64,000 nt of DNA. Source: Lysinibacillus sphaericus OT4b.31. GTDB lineage: Bacteria; Bacillota; Bacilli; Bacillales_A; Planococcaceae. A program made the position numbers and the translations under genes. This document shows, piece by piece, positions 51,834 to 60,674 of this stretch. Each line of letters starts with the position of its first letter. Positions within the stretch are counted from its first letter, which is position 1. The stretch is taken from contig NZ_KB933398.1 in the NCBI RefSeq assembly GCF_000392615.1, positions 166,183 to 230,182 of the forward strand, written 5' to 3'. The notes beneath the pieces were generated by a model. The model was given only the letters and a program-made list of their open reading frames with translations, did not search any database and was not told the DNA's origin.

Positions 51834-52807
51834 TGTCGAAGGTCATTAGACCAGATAAGACAGAAGTTACTTTCAAGTATGACTCACTAGGTAGACGAAT
51901 AGAGAAGAGTTCTGACGAGAAAATAACAAGTTTCGTGTGGGATGGGAATACTATTCTACATGAGTATTTCACGCAGAATGATTCAGTTGAACTAGAAAAT
52001 GATAATCTAGTCACATGGGTATTTAATGATGGGTTTGTACCTTCAGCTAAAATTACGAGTGAACGTAACTACAGTATTATTAGTGATTATCTTGGAACGC
52101 CTGTAGAAGCCTATGATGGGGAAGGTAATAAGGTTTGGTCAGCTGAGCTTGATGTTTATGGCAGAGTAAAAGAATTTACAGGTGAACAAGATTTCATTCC
52201 ATTCCGTTATCAAGGACAGTATGAAGATGTAGAAATAGGACTGTATTATAATCGATTCCGATACTACGACCCAGAACAAGGGAATTATACTCAAATAGAC
52301 CCGATTGGACTTGCTGGTGGGAATCCTACACTTTATGGGTATGTGCACGATCCAAACATGGAAATTGATTCATTCGGTTTAGCGAGAGCACCAAGCCAAG
52401 TTCTTGCTGGAAACCGAAAAAAGACTGGAGATAAAATATCAGGATTTCAAGCTCACCATGTTATTACAACTAATACATGGAAAACACATCAATCCTTCTT
52501 TAACTCTATAGGTATGGGGGGATTAAGAGATGAAGCATTTAATGGTATTATGATGCCTGGCAACCCTAACACATTAAAAGGAAGTTCTTTTAGCATGATT
52601 CATAATACTCAGCATCCTATGTATAGTGATTACGTCATGAGTAGGGTGACGGATATTTCCGATCAATACTCTCTTGGTTTAATAAATGAAAAAGAGGCTA
52701 GGACAGATATTCGCAAATTGCAAATAGAATTAAAAAACAAAATACAGAAAGGGCACTTTGATACTGTGCAATCTAGGAAATATCCTAAGTGTCAAAGATT
52801 AGGGTGA
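51830..52807 (+). CDS. Rhs tip with AHH-type nuclease domain (cassette A)
   Basis: 325 residues, in a different frame from the piece before it. Residues 1-190 repeat the Rhs C-terminal core: LGRRIEKSSDEK, IPFRYQGQYEDVEIGLYYNR, IDPIGLAGGNPTLYGYV, then IDSFGL. After this a new domain starts: ISGFQAHHVITTNTWKTHQ (about 208-226) with AHH, MPGNPNTLKG and HNTQHPMYSDYV, the AHH variant of HNH/EndoVII nucleases. Expected to be a donor of an alternative tip; alone it lacks a secretion part. Confidence 0.72.
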   Translation: MMSKVIRPDKTEVTFKYDSLGRRIEKSSDEKITSFVWDGNTILHEYFTQNDSVELENDNLVTWVFNDGFVPSAKITSERNYSIISDYLGTPVEAYDGEGNKVWSAELDVYGRVKEFTGEQDFIPFRYQGQYEDVEIGLYYNRFRYYDPEQGNYTQIDPIGLAGGNPTLYGYVHDPNMEIDSFGLARAPSQVLAGNRKKTGDKISGFQAHHVITTNTWKTHQSFFNSIGMGGLRDEAFNGIMMPGNPNTLKGSSFSMIHNTQHPMYSDYVMSRVTDISDQYSLGLINEKEARTDIRKLQIELKNKIQKGHFDTVQSRKYPKCQRLG

Positions 52808-52811
52808 TATA

Positions 52812-53438
52812 ATGAGTTACTACATGATTGTTAAGGATAATGTAAAGTCACCTATTTTTTTGAAAGGTGTTATTCACGAATCTTTTGATGAAAAAAAATA
52901 TAATGAGGGAATGGGATACGATTGGAACAAGATCTTTTTCGTAAAACAAGATATTCCAAAAGATTTATGGTTAATTACTAATAATAAAATTGAATTTGAC
53001 TATTATGAGGGTTTTAATGGTCATATCATCAGTGGTGATTTTCTCACTTTGATGAATCAAGTAAATACTTTGCAAAAGTATGTTACATCGAATCTCCAAG
53101 TTGTTAGTTCAAAAGGAAAATCTAAGGTAAAGAAACCCTATTATTTTATTAAGTACTATACTAGAGAAGATTTCGTTGATTACGAGAAGTCGGAATTTAC
53201 AAAAAGAAGAGTTCCGGAAAATAAGATTCTTGACTTAAATTATTTGGTTGAAAAATTTCAAAAAATTGTACTAAAAGAAAATGATAGAGACGTTTTTTGT
53301 TTGAATGACTTAAAATTAGCAAGATATCTATTTTGTTCAGAAAGGTTTAAGCAACTTTGTGAAGAAAGGTATATGAAAGGAATTCGATTTATAGAATTGG
53401 AAGATATTCCGCAATACTTTTCTTCATATGATCGGTAA
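52812..53438 (+). CDS. putative immunity protein to the AHH nuclease (Imm11-like)
   Basis: 208 residues, starting 4 bases after the toxin tip. YYMIVKDNVKSPIFLKGV starts it, and RYLFCSERFKQLCEERYMKG near 182-201 with IRFIELEDI ends it, a pattern like Imm11/DUF1629-type immunity proteins (a late SExxKxxxExxGxxGxxF block). AT-rich. Immunity by position; family tentative. Confidence 0.6.
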   Translation: MSYYMIVKDNVKSPIFLKGVIHESFDEKKYNEGMGYDWNKIFFVKQDIPKDLWLITNNKIEFDYYEGFNGHIISGDFLTLMNQVNTLQKYVTSNLQVVSSKGKSKVKKPYYFIKYYTREDFVDYEKSEFTKRRVPENKILDLNYLVEKFQKIVLKENDRDVFCLNDLKLARYLFCSERFKQLCEERYMKGIRFIELEDIPQYFSSYDR

Positions 53439-53486
53439 TATAGGTTCCTGTTTTTGTCTGTGAAAAATTTTTAATTCAAATGATTC

Positions 53487-53530
53487 AAAACACATGTTAA
53501 AAGGATACTAATCCTTTCAACATGTGTTTT
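53487..53530 (+). terminator. terminator after cassette A
   Basis: AAAACACATGTTAAAAGGAT and ATCCTTTCAACATGTGTTTT pair almost perfectly around ACTA, then CTTTT. Confidence 0.85.
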
Positions 53531-53691
53531 CTTTTAAAAATGAAACTGCTTCATCTCGTGTATTTACTTCCTAACTTCGTCCGAAATAAGGTGTTAAATA
53601 GTAATATTCATAAATAAATCATAAAACCCCTTGTATTTCCACAAGCTAAATTAGTTAATTAAAATGTGAGCCTAAATTGCAATATTAAATG

Positions 53692-53935
53692 TAACAAAGG
53701 ATCTAAGAGCGTGAAGACGGCAGCAGATAAAGTCATCTCCTCGATGGATGAAGTGCTAGCTGTTTCGAAGGCAGTAGAAGGTATGAAAGCTATGGCAAAA
53801 ACCGAACTAACGAAATTTACTCATAAAGTATTAAAGAAATTTGAATGTACAAAAGGATTAAGTGATAAACTTTGTAAAAAAAGTTTTGAACCCGTTGATT
53901 TAATCACAGGGCCAGCAATAACATCATGTCGTTAA
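53692..53935 (+). pseudogene. Rhs fragment B (pre-core region only)
   Basis: The frame 53666-53935 reads NKGSKSVKTAADKVISSMDE through FEPVDLITG, nearly the same as residues about 633-705 of the main toxin (nucleotides about 46366-46585). It then stops shortly after at PAITSCR. It joins an N-proximal piece directly to an immunity gene, with the cage and toxin missing. Confidence 0.75.
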
Positions 53936-53946
53936 AGGAGATTTTT

Positions 53947-54255
53947 ATGAATAAGAATGAAGCTTTAAATATAGTTTATAAAAATATTCTAGGAGAGGAT
54001 TCAATTTTATTACAATTAAGAAGAGGAGAAGGGTTGAATGAGGATAGATTTAATGAATTAGTCACAGCAATGCAATTATTAATAGTCGAATATAAGAATT
54101 TAGACGTTGTTCCAAAAAAACTTGCATTATCGTTTGTAGATATAAGTAATTACTTTTATTTTAACGAAGATAAATACTCCTTGGATGAACAAAATCTTAT
54201 CGAAGATGCTGTTCAAAAAATTTCTCAACTGGCTAATGAATTATTTGACTATTAA
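53947..54255 (+). CDS. orphan putative immunity protein (fragment B)
   Basis: 102 residues, soluble and acidic, with NKNEALNIVYKNILGEDSI and FVDISNYFYFNEDKYSLDEQ. ATG 53947 follows AAAGGAG. Located where an immunity gene should be, but its toxin tip is gone. It could protect against related strains that still carry the toxin. No family recognised. Confidence 0.5.
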   Translation: MNKNEALNIVYKNILGEDSILLQLRRGEGLNEDRFNELVTAMQLLIVEYKNLDVVPKKLALSFVDISNYFYFNEDKYSLDEQNLIEDAVQKISQLANELFDY

Positions 54256-54343
54256 AAAATGTTAGAGTATATGTAAAAAATTTGAGTCAATTCTTTGTAT
54301 TTTTTCTGTCAGAAAAGGAATTGTCTTATTCCGTATATTTACT

Positions 54344-54375
54344 GCCCTGCTTCATTTGAGGCAGGGGTTTTTTAA
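54344..54375 (+). terminator. terminator after fragment B
   Basis: CCCTGC / GCAGGG with TTCATTTGAG loop, followed by GTTTTTT. The remaining 54376-54708 is AT-rich, contains a 10-bp repeat (AGTCACATGA, 2.6 copies, 54439-54465), and shows no gene. Confidence 0.75.
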
Positions 54376-54708
54376 ATACTAGCAACACTCCCACTAGAAT
54401 CTGATATAACGTTTTTAACTATTAGAATTGAGATAATTAAGTCACATGAAGTCACATGAAGTCACCTACACACAGTAGAAGGGTATTTATGGATAATTAT
54501 AATGATTCATAAACTTTTACATATTAGCGCGGTGGGTATTTATGTTTGGTAACTGCCAGTAATGTTATGACGGTACTTTTTCTTCGATAAATACTTATGA
54601 ATATGGGGATAGAGCGAGGTGAATGCGCATATCTTCAAGCTATTCCATTAAAAACCTACTTTTTGCTCAACACAGCAAGTACGAAGGGTCTAGGGGGGAT
54701 TTTACCTA

Positions 54709-55272
54709 TTGGAAAAGGTAACTACTTGGGCCACAGAGAGGTTTCGTTATGACAACTTGAATCGCCTTGTACGGGCCAATCTTTCAGATGGTAACGACGT
54801 TCAATTGCAGTACAATGCCTATGACGATATTGTTTTTGCGAAAGATATCCATACGCAAGTAACCTTTGATTACACCATTCTTGGCAGCTTAAAGGCTCGA
54901 GAACAAGGTGGAAAGAAATTTAAATTCGCCTATGGTACAGAAGAGCAGTTAACCGCCGTCATCAATGAAAAAGGCGAAGCGTACCAGTTTGAACGTGATA
55001 CGAAAGGCAATATCATCAAGGAAATCAGCTTTGATGAGCTAACCAAAACGTATGAACGAAGTCAGGCAGGATTAGTGCAGAGGATTGTTCGTCCAGATAA
55101 TCGTTGGACAGCGTATCAACATGACGGTATAGGGAATGTCATTCGCTCAGATTATTATGATGACACCTGGGAGAGGTTTGGCTATGACAAAAATGGTTCG
55201 TTAATAGAGACTGCCAATGAACATGTAACCGTTAAACTGGAGCGAGATCCATCTGGACAAATAACCAAATAG
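54709..55272 (+). pseudogene. orphan Rhs cassette C, 5' part cut by a nonsense codon
   Basis: Begins within core sequence at ATERFRYDNLNRLVRANLSD (main copy near 47842) and follows the main gene to GQITK, where TAG 55270-55272 replaces the GAG of KEWQNDHW. The frame continues unbroken beyond the stop and joins the 55372 frame, so one base change split it. Confidence 0.75.
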
Positions 55273-55371
55273 CGGCAAAATGACCATTGGATTGCGAGTA
55301 GCTATGATGAATCAGGCAACCGTTCACAAATTACAAGTAGCTTAGGTGCAAAAATCGATGTCGCTCGTAAT

Positions 55372-56841
55372 GTGATGGGAAATGTGGCGCAAATCACTGC
55401 CTCTCGCTTAGAGCAAGAACAGTGGACAGCAGCGATGCAATACAATGAACTTGGTCAAGAGATTGAGCGAATCCTGCCAGGAGATGTCATCAGCAAATGG
55501 CAATATGATGTAACAGGTAGACCGACGCACCATCGAATAAGTAGTCAAAACCGCGATACACGAAGACGCGTCTATAATTGGGATGTTAATCACCAATTAC
55601 GAAGCACGGTCAACGAGTTAACAGGTGTTCGAGTTACCTATGGTTACGATGAATTCAGTAACCTCGTGTGGGCCAATCAAGACAGTCGTCAATTTGACTT
55701 CTTATATCGCAGTGTTGATGACGTCGGGAATTTGTATGAAACGAAAGAAAAGACAGATCGTATTTACGGTGCCGGCAGTAGATTGCTTGAAACGAGAGAG
55801 GCAACATTCTCTTATGATGAGGAAGGGAATCTCGTTAAAAAGGTCGAAAAGAATGGTGATACGTGGAAGTACGAGTACTATGGTAATGGCATGATGTCGA
55901 AGGTCATCAAACCAGATAAGACAGAAGTTCATTTTATGTACGACCCACTTGGGCGACGAGTAGCCAAAGTCAGTGAAAGCAAAGCAACAAAATTCATATG
56001 GGATGGAAACACCATTTTACACGAATGGAACGTCACCAAAGAAAACCACCTATCCCAACCGGAAAACGAAGCCTTGACAACATGGTTATTCGATGCAGAC
56101 ACATTCATCCCAACAGCCAAACTTAAGGATGAAGGCAACTACAGCATCATAACCGATCATCTAGGCACACCGGTAAGTGCCTACGATGAATCGGGAAAAG
56201 AAATCTGGCTAAGGGAACTGGACATCTATGGCAAAGAAAAGCCAGAACTAGACGATTACAAACAAGAAAAAGACTGCACAGGTGAAACAGACTTTATTCC
56301 GTTTAGATATCAAGGACAGTACCACGATATTGAGACAGGATTATTTTACAATCGATTCAGGTACTACTCACCAGAAGAGGGCATGTATACACAACCCGAC
56401 CCGATTGGGCTTGCGGGGAATAATCCAACGCTGTATGGGTATGTAAGTGATCCGAATAGTTGGATTGATCCGTTTGGATTGACAAAACAAAGTTGTGGAA
56501 ATTGGAAACAAAGAAGAACATTCCAGGATGGTGATTCTGGATTAAAGGATCATGCAAGTCGACACTCAAATTTGTCTTCTGAGGATTATTTAAAACGTGG
56601 TCAAAAAAATATATCTGATGGTGCTCTTGTTAAAGGTGGAGGCAAACGTCAGGATGCTGATTACTATATTAGGAAGTTAGGGGAAAACGAATATAGTATT
56701 ACAATTACTAATAAAAAAGGAGAGATTTTATCCATAGATACATGGTCAAATGAAGGTTCCCCAATTACTGCAAAAAAAATTGGAGACATGCTAAGTAAGG
56801 GTGGAAATACTTTGAAAAAAAATTTCTGGGATCAATTTTAG
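55372..56841 (+). CDS. Rhs core and tip of cassette C, unassigned toxin domain
   Basis: 489 residues in the same frame as the 54709 piece. Core repeats run to QPDPIGLAGNNPTLYGYV (near 340), with IDPFGL, the classic DPxGL cleavage form. The tip (about 375-489) has DHASRHSNLSSEDYLKRGQ, then DADYYIRKLGENEYSI and an IDTW motif, a layout seen in BECR-fold RNases and other CdiA/Rhs RNase tips. I cannot name it with certainty. Unlike the main gene, the connecting part contains WLRELDIYGKEKPE, so it diverges just before the tip. Confidence 0.7.
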   Translation: MMGNVAQITASRLEQEQWTAAMQYNELGQEIERILPGDVISKWQYDVTGRPTHHRISSQNRDTRRRVYNWDVNHQLRSTVNELTGVRVTYGYDEFSNLVWANQDSRQFDFLYRSVDDVGNLYETKEKTDRIYGAGSRLLETREATFSYDEEGNLVKKVEKNGDTWKYEYYGNGMMSKVIKPDKTEVHFMYDPLGRRVAKVSESKATKFIWDGNTILHEWNVTKENHLSQPENEALTTWLFDADTFIPTAKLKDEGNYSIITDHLGTPVSAYDESGKEIWLRELDIYGKEKPELDDYKQEKDCTGETDFIPFRYQGQYHDIETGLFYNRFRYYSPEEGMYTQPDPIGLAGNNPTLYGYVSDPNSWIDPFGLTKQSCGNWKQRRTFQDGDSGLKDHASRHSNLSSEDYLKRGQKNISDGALVKGGGKRQDADYYIRKLGENEYSITITNKKGEILSIDTWSNEGSPITAKKIGDMLSKGGNTLKKNFWDQF

Positions 56842-56851
56842 AAGGTGAACT

Positions 56852-57169
56852 ATGTCAATTAAACATTTAGAAATGTTAGAGAATCAGCTAATTCAAAAAG
56901 GCTGGACGGTTTCAAATGCCTATTCGGATCAATTGTATTATGTGACAAATGATTTTACAGTTTATTGGAAAATTACGAGAGATATAAACAAAGAAGCTAT
57001 TACTTTAATATTCCCTATTCATGGTGAATTCGGTAGAAGGAGTACTGATTTGAAAGATATTTTCTACTGTGAAGAAAGTCGGAATGGCAAGATACTTTAC
57101 TTTAAAAAAGTTAAGAGTAAAGAGTGGACTGAAAATCTTAAAGAATGGGTAAGTAGTCTTATGCAGTAG
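56852..57169 (+). CDS. putative immunity protein (cassette C)
   Basis: 105 residues, 10 bases after the toxin tip, ATG after GAAGGTGA. It has HLEMLENQLIQKGWTVSN and FTVYWKITRDINKEAITLIF with an amphipathic end (EWTENLKEWVSSLM). Small, soluble, AT-rich; no family recognised. Followed by a terminator at 57287. Confidence 0.55.
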   Translation: MSIKHLEMLENQLIQKGWTVSNAYSDQLYYVTNDFTVYWKITRDINKEAITLIFPIHGEFGRRSTDLKDIFYCEESRNGKILYFKKVKSKEWTENLKEWVSSLMQ

Positions 57170-57286
57170 TTAAGTATATTTATTTTGTTATTGCCTCAGT
57201 TCAATGATGTGAGTTTCTAAATGGAGTTAAAGTCTAAAAAAACATGTTGATTGGAATACCAATCAATACATTAGTATCGATAATTT

Positions 57287-57332
57287 AAAAGGGCAATAAA
57301 ATCCATTAAAAGGATTATATTGCCCTTTTTTT
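57287..57332 (+). terminator. terminator after cassette C
   Basis: AAAAGGGCAATAAAATCC pairs with GGATTATATTGCCCTTTT and is followed by TTTGC. It is closely related to the terminator at 50671. Just before it, TTGATTGG / CCAATCAA form a smaller hairpin. Confidence 0.88.
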
Positions 57333-57419
57333 GCTTTCTAAATAGTAATCTAAACTTTTAAAAACTATTTAATTAATACCTACCTATATTTTCAGTCAAG
57401 TAATTTATAAGTAGCATGA

Positions 57420-57735
57420 AAATGGAATTCTCCTATGAGAAAAGGCTGGCAGGATTCCTGGGAAACATTTGGCTATGACAAAATGGTTCGTTAATAGAGA
57501 CTGAGAATGAGCATATGATCATAAAGCTGGAGCAAGAGCCATCTGGACAAGTAATCAAGGAGTGGCAAAATGACCATTGAATCGCGAGTAGCTATGGTTC
57601 ATTAGGCAATCGTTCACAGATTACGAGTAGCTTAGGTGCAAAAATCGATGTCGCTCGTAATGTGATGGGAAATGTGGCGCAAATCACGGCTTCTCGCTCA
57701 GAGCAAGCCCAGTGGATAGCCTCCATGCTCATGAA
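57420..57735 (+). pseudogene. degenerate Rhs fragment D1
   Basis: A mosaic of core pieces with internal deletions: GGAATTCTCCTATGAG (main near 47660), AGGCTGGCAGGATT, then TGGGAAACATTTGGCTATGA through the SSLGAKIDVARNVMGNV block. A 1-base loss and TGA (at about 57580, ATTGAATC) break it. It shares the CAGTGGATAGCCTCCATG allele with the main gene, unlike cassettes A and C. Confidence 0.7.
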
Positions 57736-57805
57736 GTTTATATGAGCTAACATCAATTGACATTCCCTTATACATGGAAATATGACTGTTATAGCTAGGG
57801 GCTAC

Positions 57806-58735
57806 TGAAAAGTTTCGTTATGATAACTTGAATCGCCTTATACGGGCAAACTTTCAGATGGTAACGACGTTCAATTGAAGTATAATGCCTATGACGATAT
57901 TGTTTTTGCGAAAGATAACCATACGCAAGTAGCCTTCGATTACACCATTCTCGGCAGTTTGAAGGTTCGAGAACAAGGTGGCAAGAAAGTCAAATTCACC
58001 TATGATACAGAGGAGCAGTTAACCGCTGTCATCAATGAAAAAGGCGAAACGTATCAGTTTGAACGTGATACGAAAGGAAATATCATCAAGGAAATCGGCT
58101 TTGATGAGATGGAAAAAACGTATGAGCGAAGTCTAGCAGGATTGATTCAGAGAATTCAACGACCAGGTAATCGTTGGACAGCGTATCAACATGACGGTTT
58201 AGGGAATGTCATTCGCTCAGATTATTATGATGACACCTGGGAAACATTTGGCTATGACAAAAATGGTTCGCTAATAGAGACTGCCAATGAACATGTAACC
58301 GTTAAACTAGAGCGAGACCCATCTGGACAAGTGATCAAGGAGTGGCAGAATGACCATTGGATTGCGAGTAGCTATGATGCATTAGGTAATCGTTCACAAA
58401 TTACAAGTAGCCTAGGTGCAAAAATCGATGTCGCTCGTAATGTGATGGGAAATGTGGCGCAAATTACGGCTTCTCGCTCAGAGCAAGAACAGTGGACAGC
58501 AGCGATGCAATACAATGAACTTGGTCAAGAGATTGAGCGAATCCTACCAGGAGATGTCATCAGCAAATGGCAATATGATGTAACAGGTAGACCGACACAC
58601 CATCGAATAAGCAATCAACAACGTCATACACGAAGACGCGTCTATAATTGGGATGTTAATCACCAATTACGAAGCACGGTCAACGAGTTAACAGGTGTAA
58701 AAGTTACCTATGGTTACGATGAATTCAAGCACTGG
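57806..58735 (+). pseudogene. orphan Rhs cassette D2 core
   Basis: Starts at GCTACTGAAAAGTTTCGTTA, the same core point as cassette C and the main gene. A small loss in GGGCAAACTTTCAG breaks the first frame, after which 57875-58735 reads cleanly to GYDEF. Then it is cut and joined, out of frame, to the tip (GTYTQIDPIGL). So it lacks the last 250 or so residues of cage. Confidence 0.75.
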
Positions 58736-59240
58736 CACGTACACACAGATAGATCCGATTGGGTTAAGTGGCGGAATGGCTTTGTATGGATATGTAAAGG
58801 ATACAAATACACAATTTGACCCGCTTGGATGGATAACTGTGTATCGAGCATTGACTGTTGCTCAAGAGTCTCAAGCGTTAAATAATGAGCCAATTATTCC
58901 TAAAAATAGTATGGCTAATTATTCAATTCAGGAGCATATTGATGATGGTAATTTGAGAACCCAATATTCATCAGCTACGAAAAAGAAACATACTGCTGAG
59001 CGGTATGCACGAGCAAATCCTAGAAGAGGAAAGATGTCTTCAAGTACAATTATTGCTATTGATACTGATAAGTTAGACTCTAACAAAGTTTTTGATGTAT
59101 CTAATGGGATTGATCCTCAAACAGGTAATCGTTTTAGAAAACCAGCACTTGACTATGCACTGAAAGATGCTGAAGTTCTCATACAAGGTGAAATACCTAA
59201 AAGTGCTTATACTATTCATAAAAAGGGAGGGTGTCGTTAA
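58710..59240 (+). CDS. Rhs tip with ADP-ribosyltransferase-like domain (cassette D)
   Basis: Frame of 176 residues whose relevant part begins at TYTQIDPIGLSGGMALYGYV and FDPLGW. The tip that follows has ITVYRALTVAQESQ, YSSATKKKHTAERYARANP, TIIAIDTDKL and a closing DAEVLIQGEIPKSAYTIH. R in VYRA, a Ser/Thr strand and an E-x-x-I-x-x-E end suggest an ADP-ribosyltransferase-like fold. ATG 58710 is in core sequence of another frame, so no proper start exists and it is probably silent. Confidence 0.6.
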   Translation: MVTMNSSTGTYTQIDPIGLSGGMALYGYVKDTNTQFDPLGWITVYRALTVAQESQALNNEPIIPKNSMANYSIQEHIDDGNLRTQYSSATKKKHTAERYARANPRRGKMSSSTIIAIDTDKLDSNKVFDVSNGIDPQTGNRFRKPALDYALKDAEVLIQGEIPKSAYTIHKKGGCR

Positions 59241-59243
59241 ATT

Positions 59244-59591
59244 ATGAAAATAGATTACCGAAGTGAAATCGATAAAATTAGAAATTCTTTAAAGAACTAC
59301 TACAATGAGCAATTCAAAAGTGAAGAAGAAGAGTACATTGAAAACAAAAAGGTCAAAGAACAAATAAAAAAATTAATAATTCAAGTTTATAATGATAGTA
59401 CTCTGTCTGAAGGAGACAGAGAGTATCTGATAAAAGTAGGGGTAGAACTTCTGGCAAAAAATACAGGTTGTGCGGAAGACCTAGAGATTGCTGAAGAAAT
59501 TCTTGATAGTCTTTTTTATGATATGAAAATACTAAGTCAGGAAAATAGTGATAATTTTTACGAGCAATATTTATGCAAAAGATGGCAGTAA
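59244..59591 (+). CDS. putative immunity protein (cassette D)
   Basis: 115 residues, 3 bases after the tip, with AAAGGGAGGGTG ahead. Highly charged and helical (DYRSEIDKIRNSLKNYYNEQ, VKEQIKKLIIQVYNDSTLSE). AT-rich. Position supports immunity; family unknown. A long hairpin with T-run follows. Confidence 0.55.
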   Translation: MKIDYRSEIDKIRNSLKNYYNEQFKSEEEEYIENKKVKEQIKKLIIQVYNDSTLSEGDREYLIKVGVELLAKNTGCAEDLEIAEEILDSLFYDMKILSQENSDNFYEQYLCKRWQ

Positions 59592-59654
59592 GGTCTGGAT
59601 CATTCTCAAAAAAGTAGACGTCAGTTTAGAAAAGTAAAAATGAAGCCATGTACA

Positions 59655-59709
59655 AATAGAAAATAGCCTCGCCATGACTCATGTCATAACGAGGCCTATT
59701 TTCTATTAA
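59655..59709 (+). terminator. terminator after cassette D
   Basis: AATAGAAAATAGCCTCG pairs with CGAGGCCTATTTTCTATT (small bulges), loop about 18 bases, then AATTTATTTT. Confidence 0.7.
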
Positions 59710-59784
59710 TTTATTTTAGCGATGAGTATTAAATATCGAAAATTAAGTCTTTTGGTGAACAAGGAGATTGCGATTATTAGTTCC

Positions 59785-60090
59785 GATATGATAACTTGAA
59801 TCGCCTTGTAGGGCAAACCTTTCGGATGGTAACGACATTCAATTAAAGTACAATGCCGATGATGATGTTGTTTTTGCAAGGGATAACCATACGCAAATAG
59901 CCTTTGATTACACCATTCTTGGCAGTTTAATATGCCGAGAGTAAGGCGGGAAGAAAGTTAAATTCGCCTATGATATAGAGGAACAGTTAAACGCTGTCAT
60001 CAATGAAAAAGGCGAAACGTATCAGTTTGAACGCGATACGAAAGGAAATATCATCAAGGAAATCGGCTTTGATTAGATGGAAAGAACATT
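59785..60090 (+). pseudogene. degenerate Rhs fragment E
   Basis: Starts at CGATATGATAACTTGAATCG (main near 47858), the same core region where cassettes C and D2 start. It has base losses and in-frame stops (CCGAGAGTAAGGCG; TTTGATTAGATGG) and ends near GATGGAAAGAACATT. No toxin tip follows; the next gene is DUF7660-like. Confidence 0.75.
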
Positions 60091-60179
60091 TCAATTGTTT
60101 TAAAGATGATGATGGAACCAAATCGGTAATTTGTAGAAAAAAATAAAGTCGATAGTAGAAGTCGAAAGGTGTGAATTGT

Positions 60180-60434
60180 ATGGATTGGTATGAAATAATT
60201 GAAAACGTTTCTAATAAGCAACAGTTCTTAGATTTTGTAAATTTATTATCAGCCGATTTTAAAAAAAATAGAGATGAATGGGAGAATAAATCTATAGATG
60301 AATTTCTTCTAGGCATTGAGGGCTGGGTGGAAAGTATGGAAGGTTTTTTTGAAAATTCTGGTTTAGAAACACCCCAAAATATTGATTGGAATTTTTTATC
60401 GATGATGTTATATGTGGGTAAGATTTATGAATAA
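60180..60434 (+). CDS. DUF7660-like protein, putative immunity
   Basis: 84 residues. MDWYEIIENVSNKQQFLDFV, then DEWENKSIDEFLLGIEGWVE and NIDWNFLSMMLYVGKIYE follow the pattern of the small DUF7660 family, often found beside Rhs genes. ATG 60180 follows GAAAGGTG; GTG 60171 is an in-frame alternative. It follows Rhs fragment E with no toxin left, so it is an orphan by position. Confidence 0.65.
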   Translation: MDWYEIIENVSNKQQFLDFVNLLSADFKKNRDEWENKSIDEFLLGIEGWVESMEGFFENSGLETPQNIDWNFLSMMLYVGKIYE

Positions 60435-60674
60435 AAGTCCACTCTAAAAAAGAGTGTGATTATACGAAATTTGTATGTTGAGAGGCTTTAAAATGATGAG
60501 TGTGGTGTAAAGAATAGATCAATTTAACGCTAGGACTCGTTCGCCATTTCCGGAACGATTAGAGCATTTGATACTCGGAGGCATTGCACCAATGAAATAG
60601 TTGAAGCATATGTAAAAAGATTGGGGCACTTACAGGTGAATTTATTCCTAGCCCACTATTTGGAAGGTGACATT

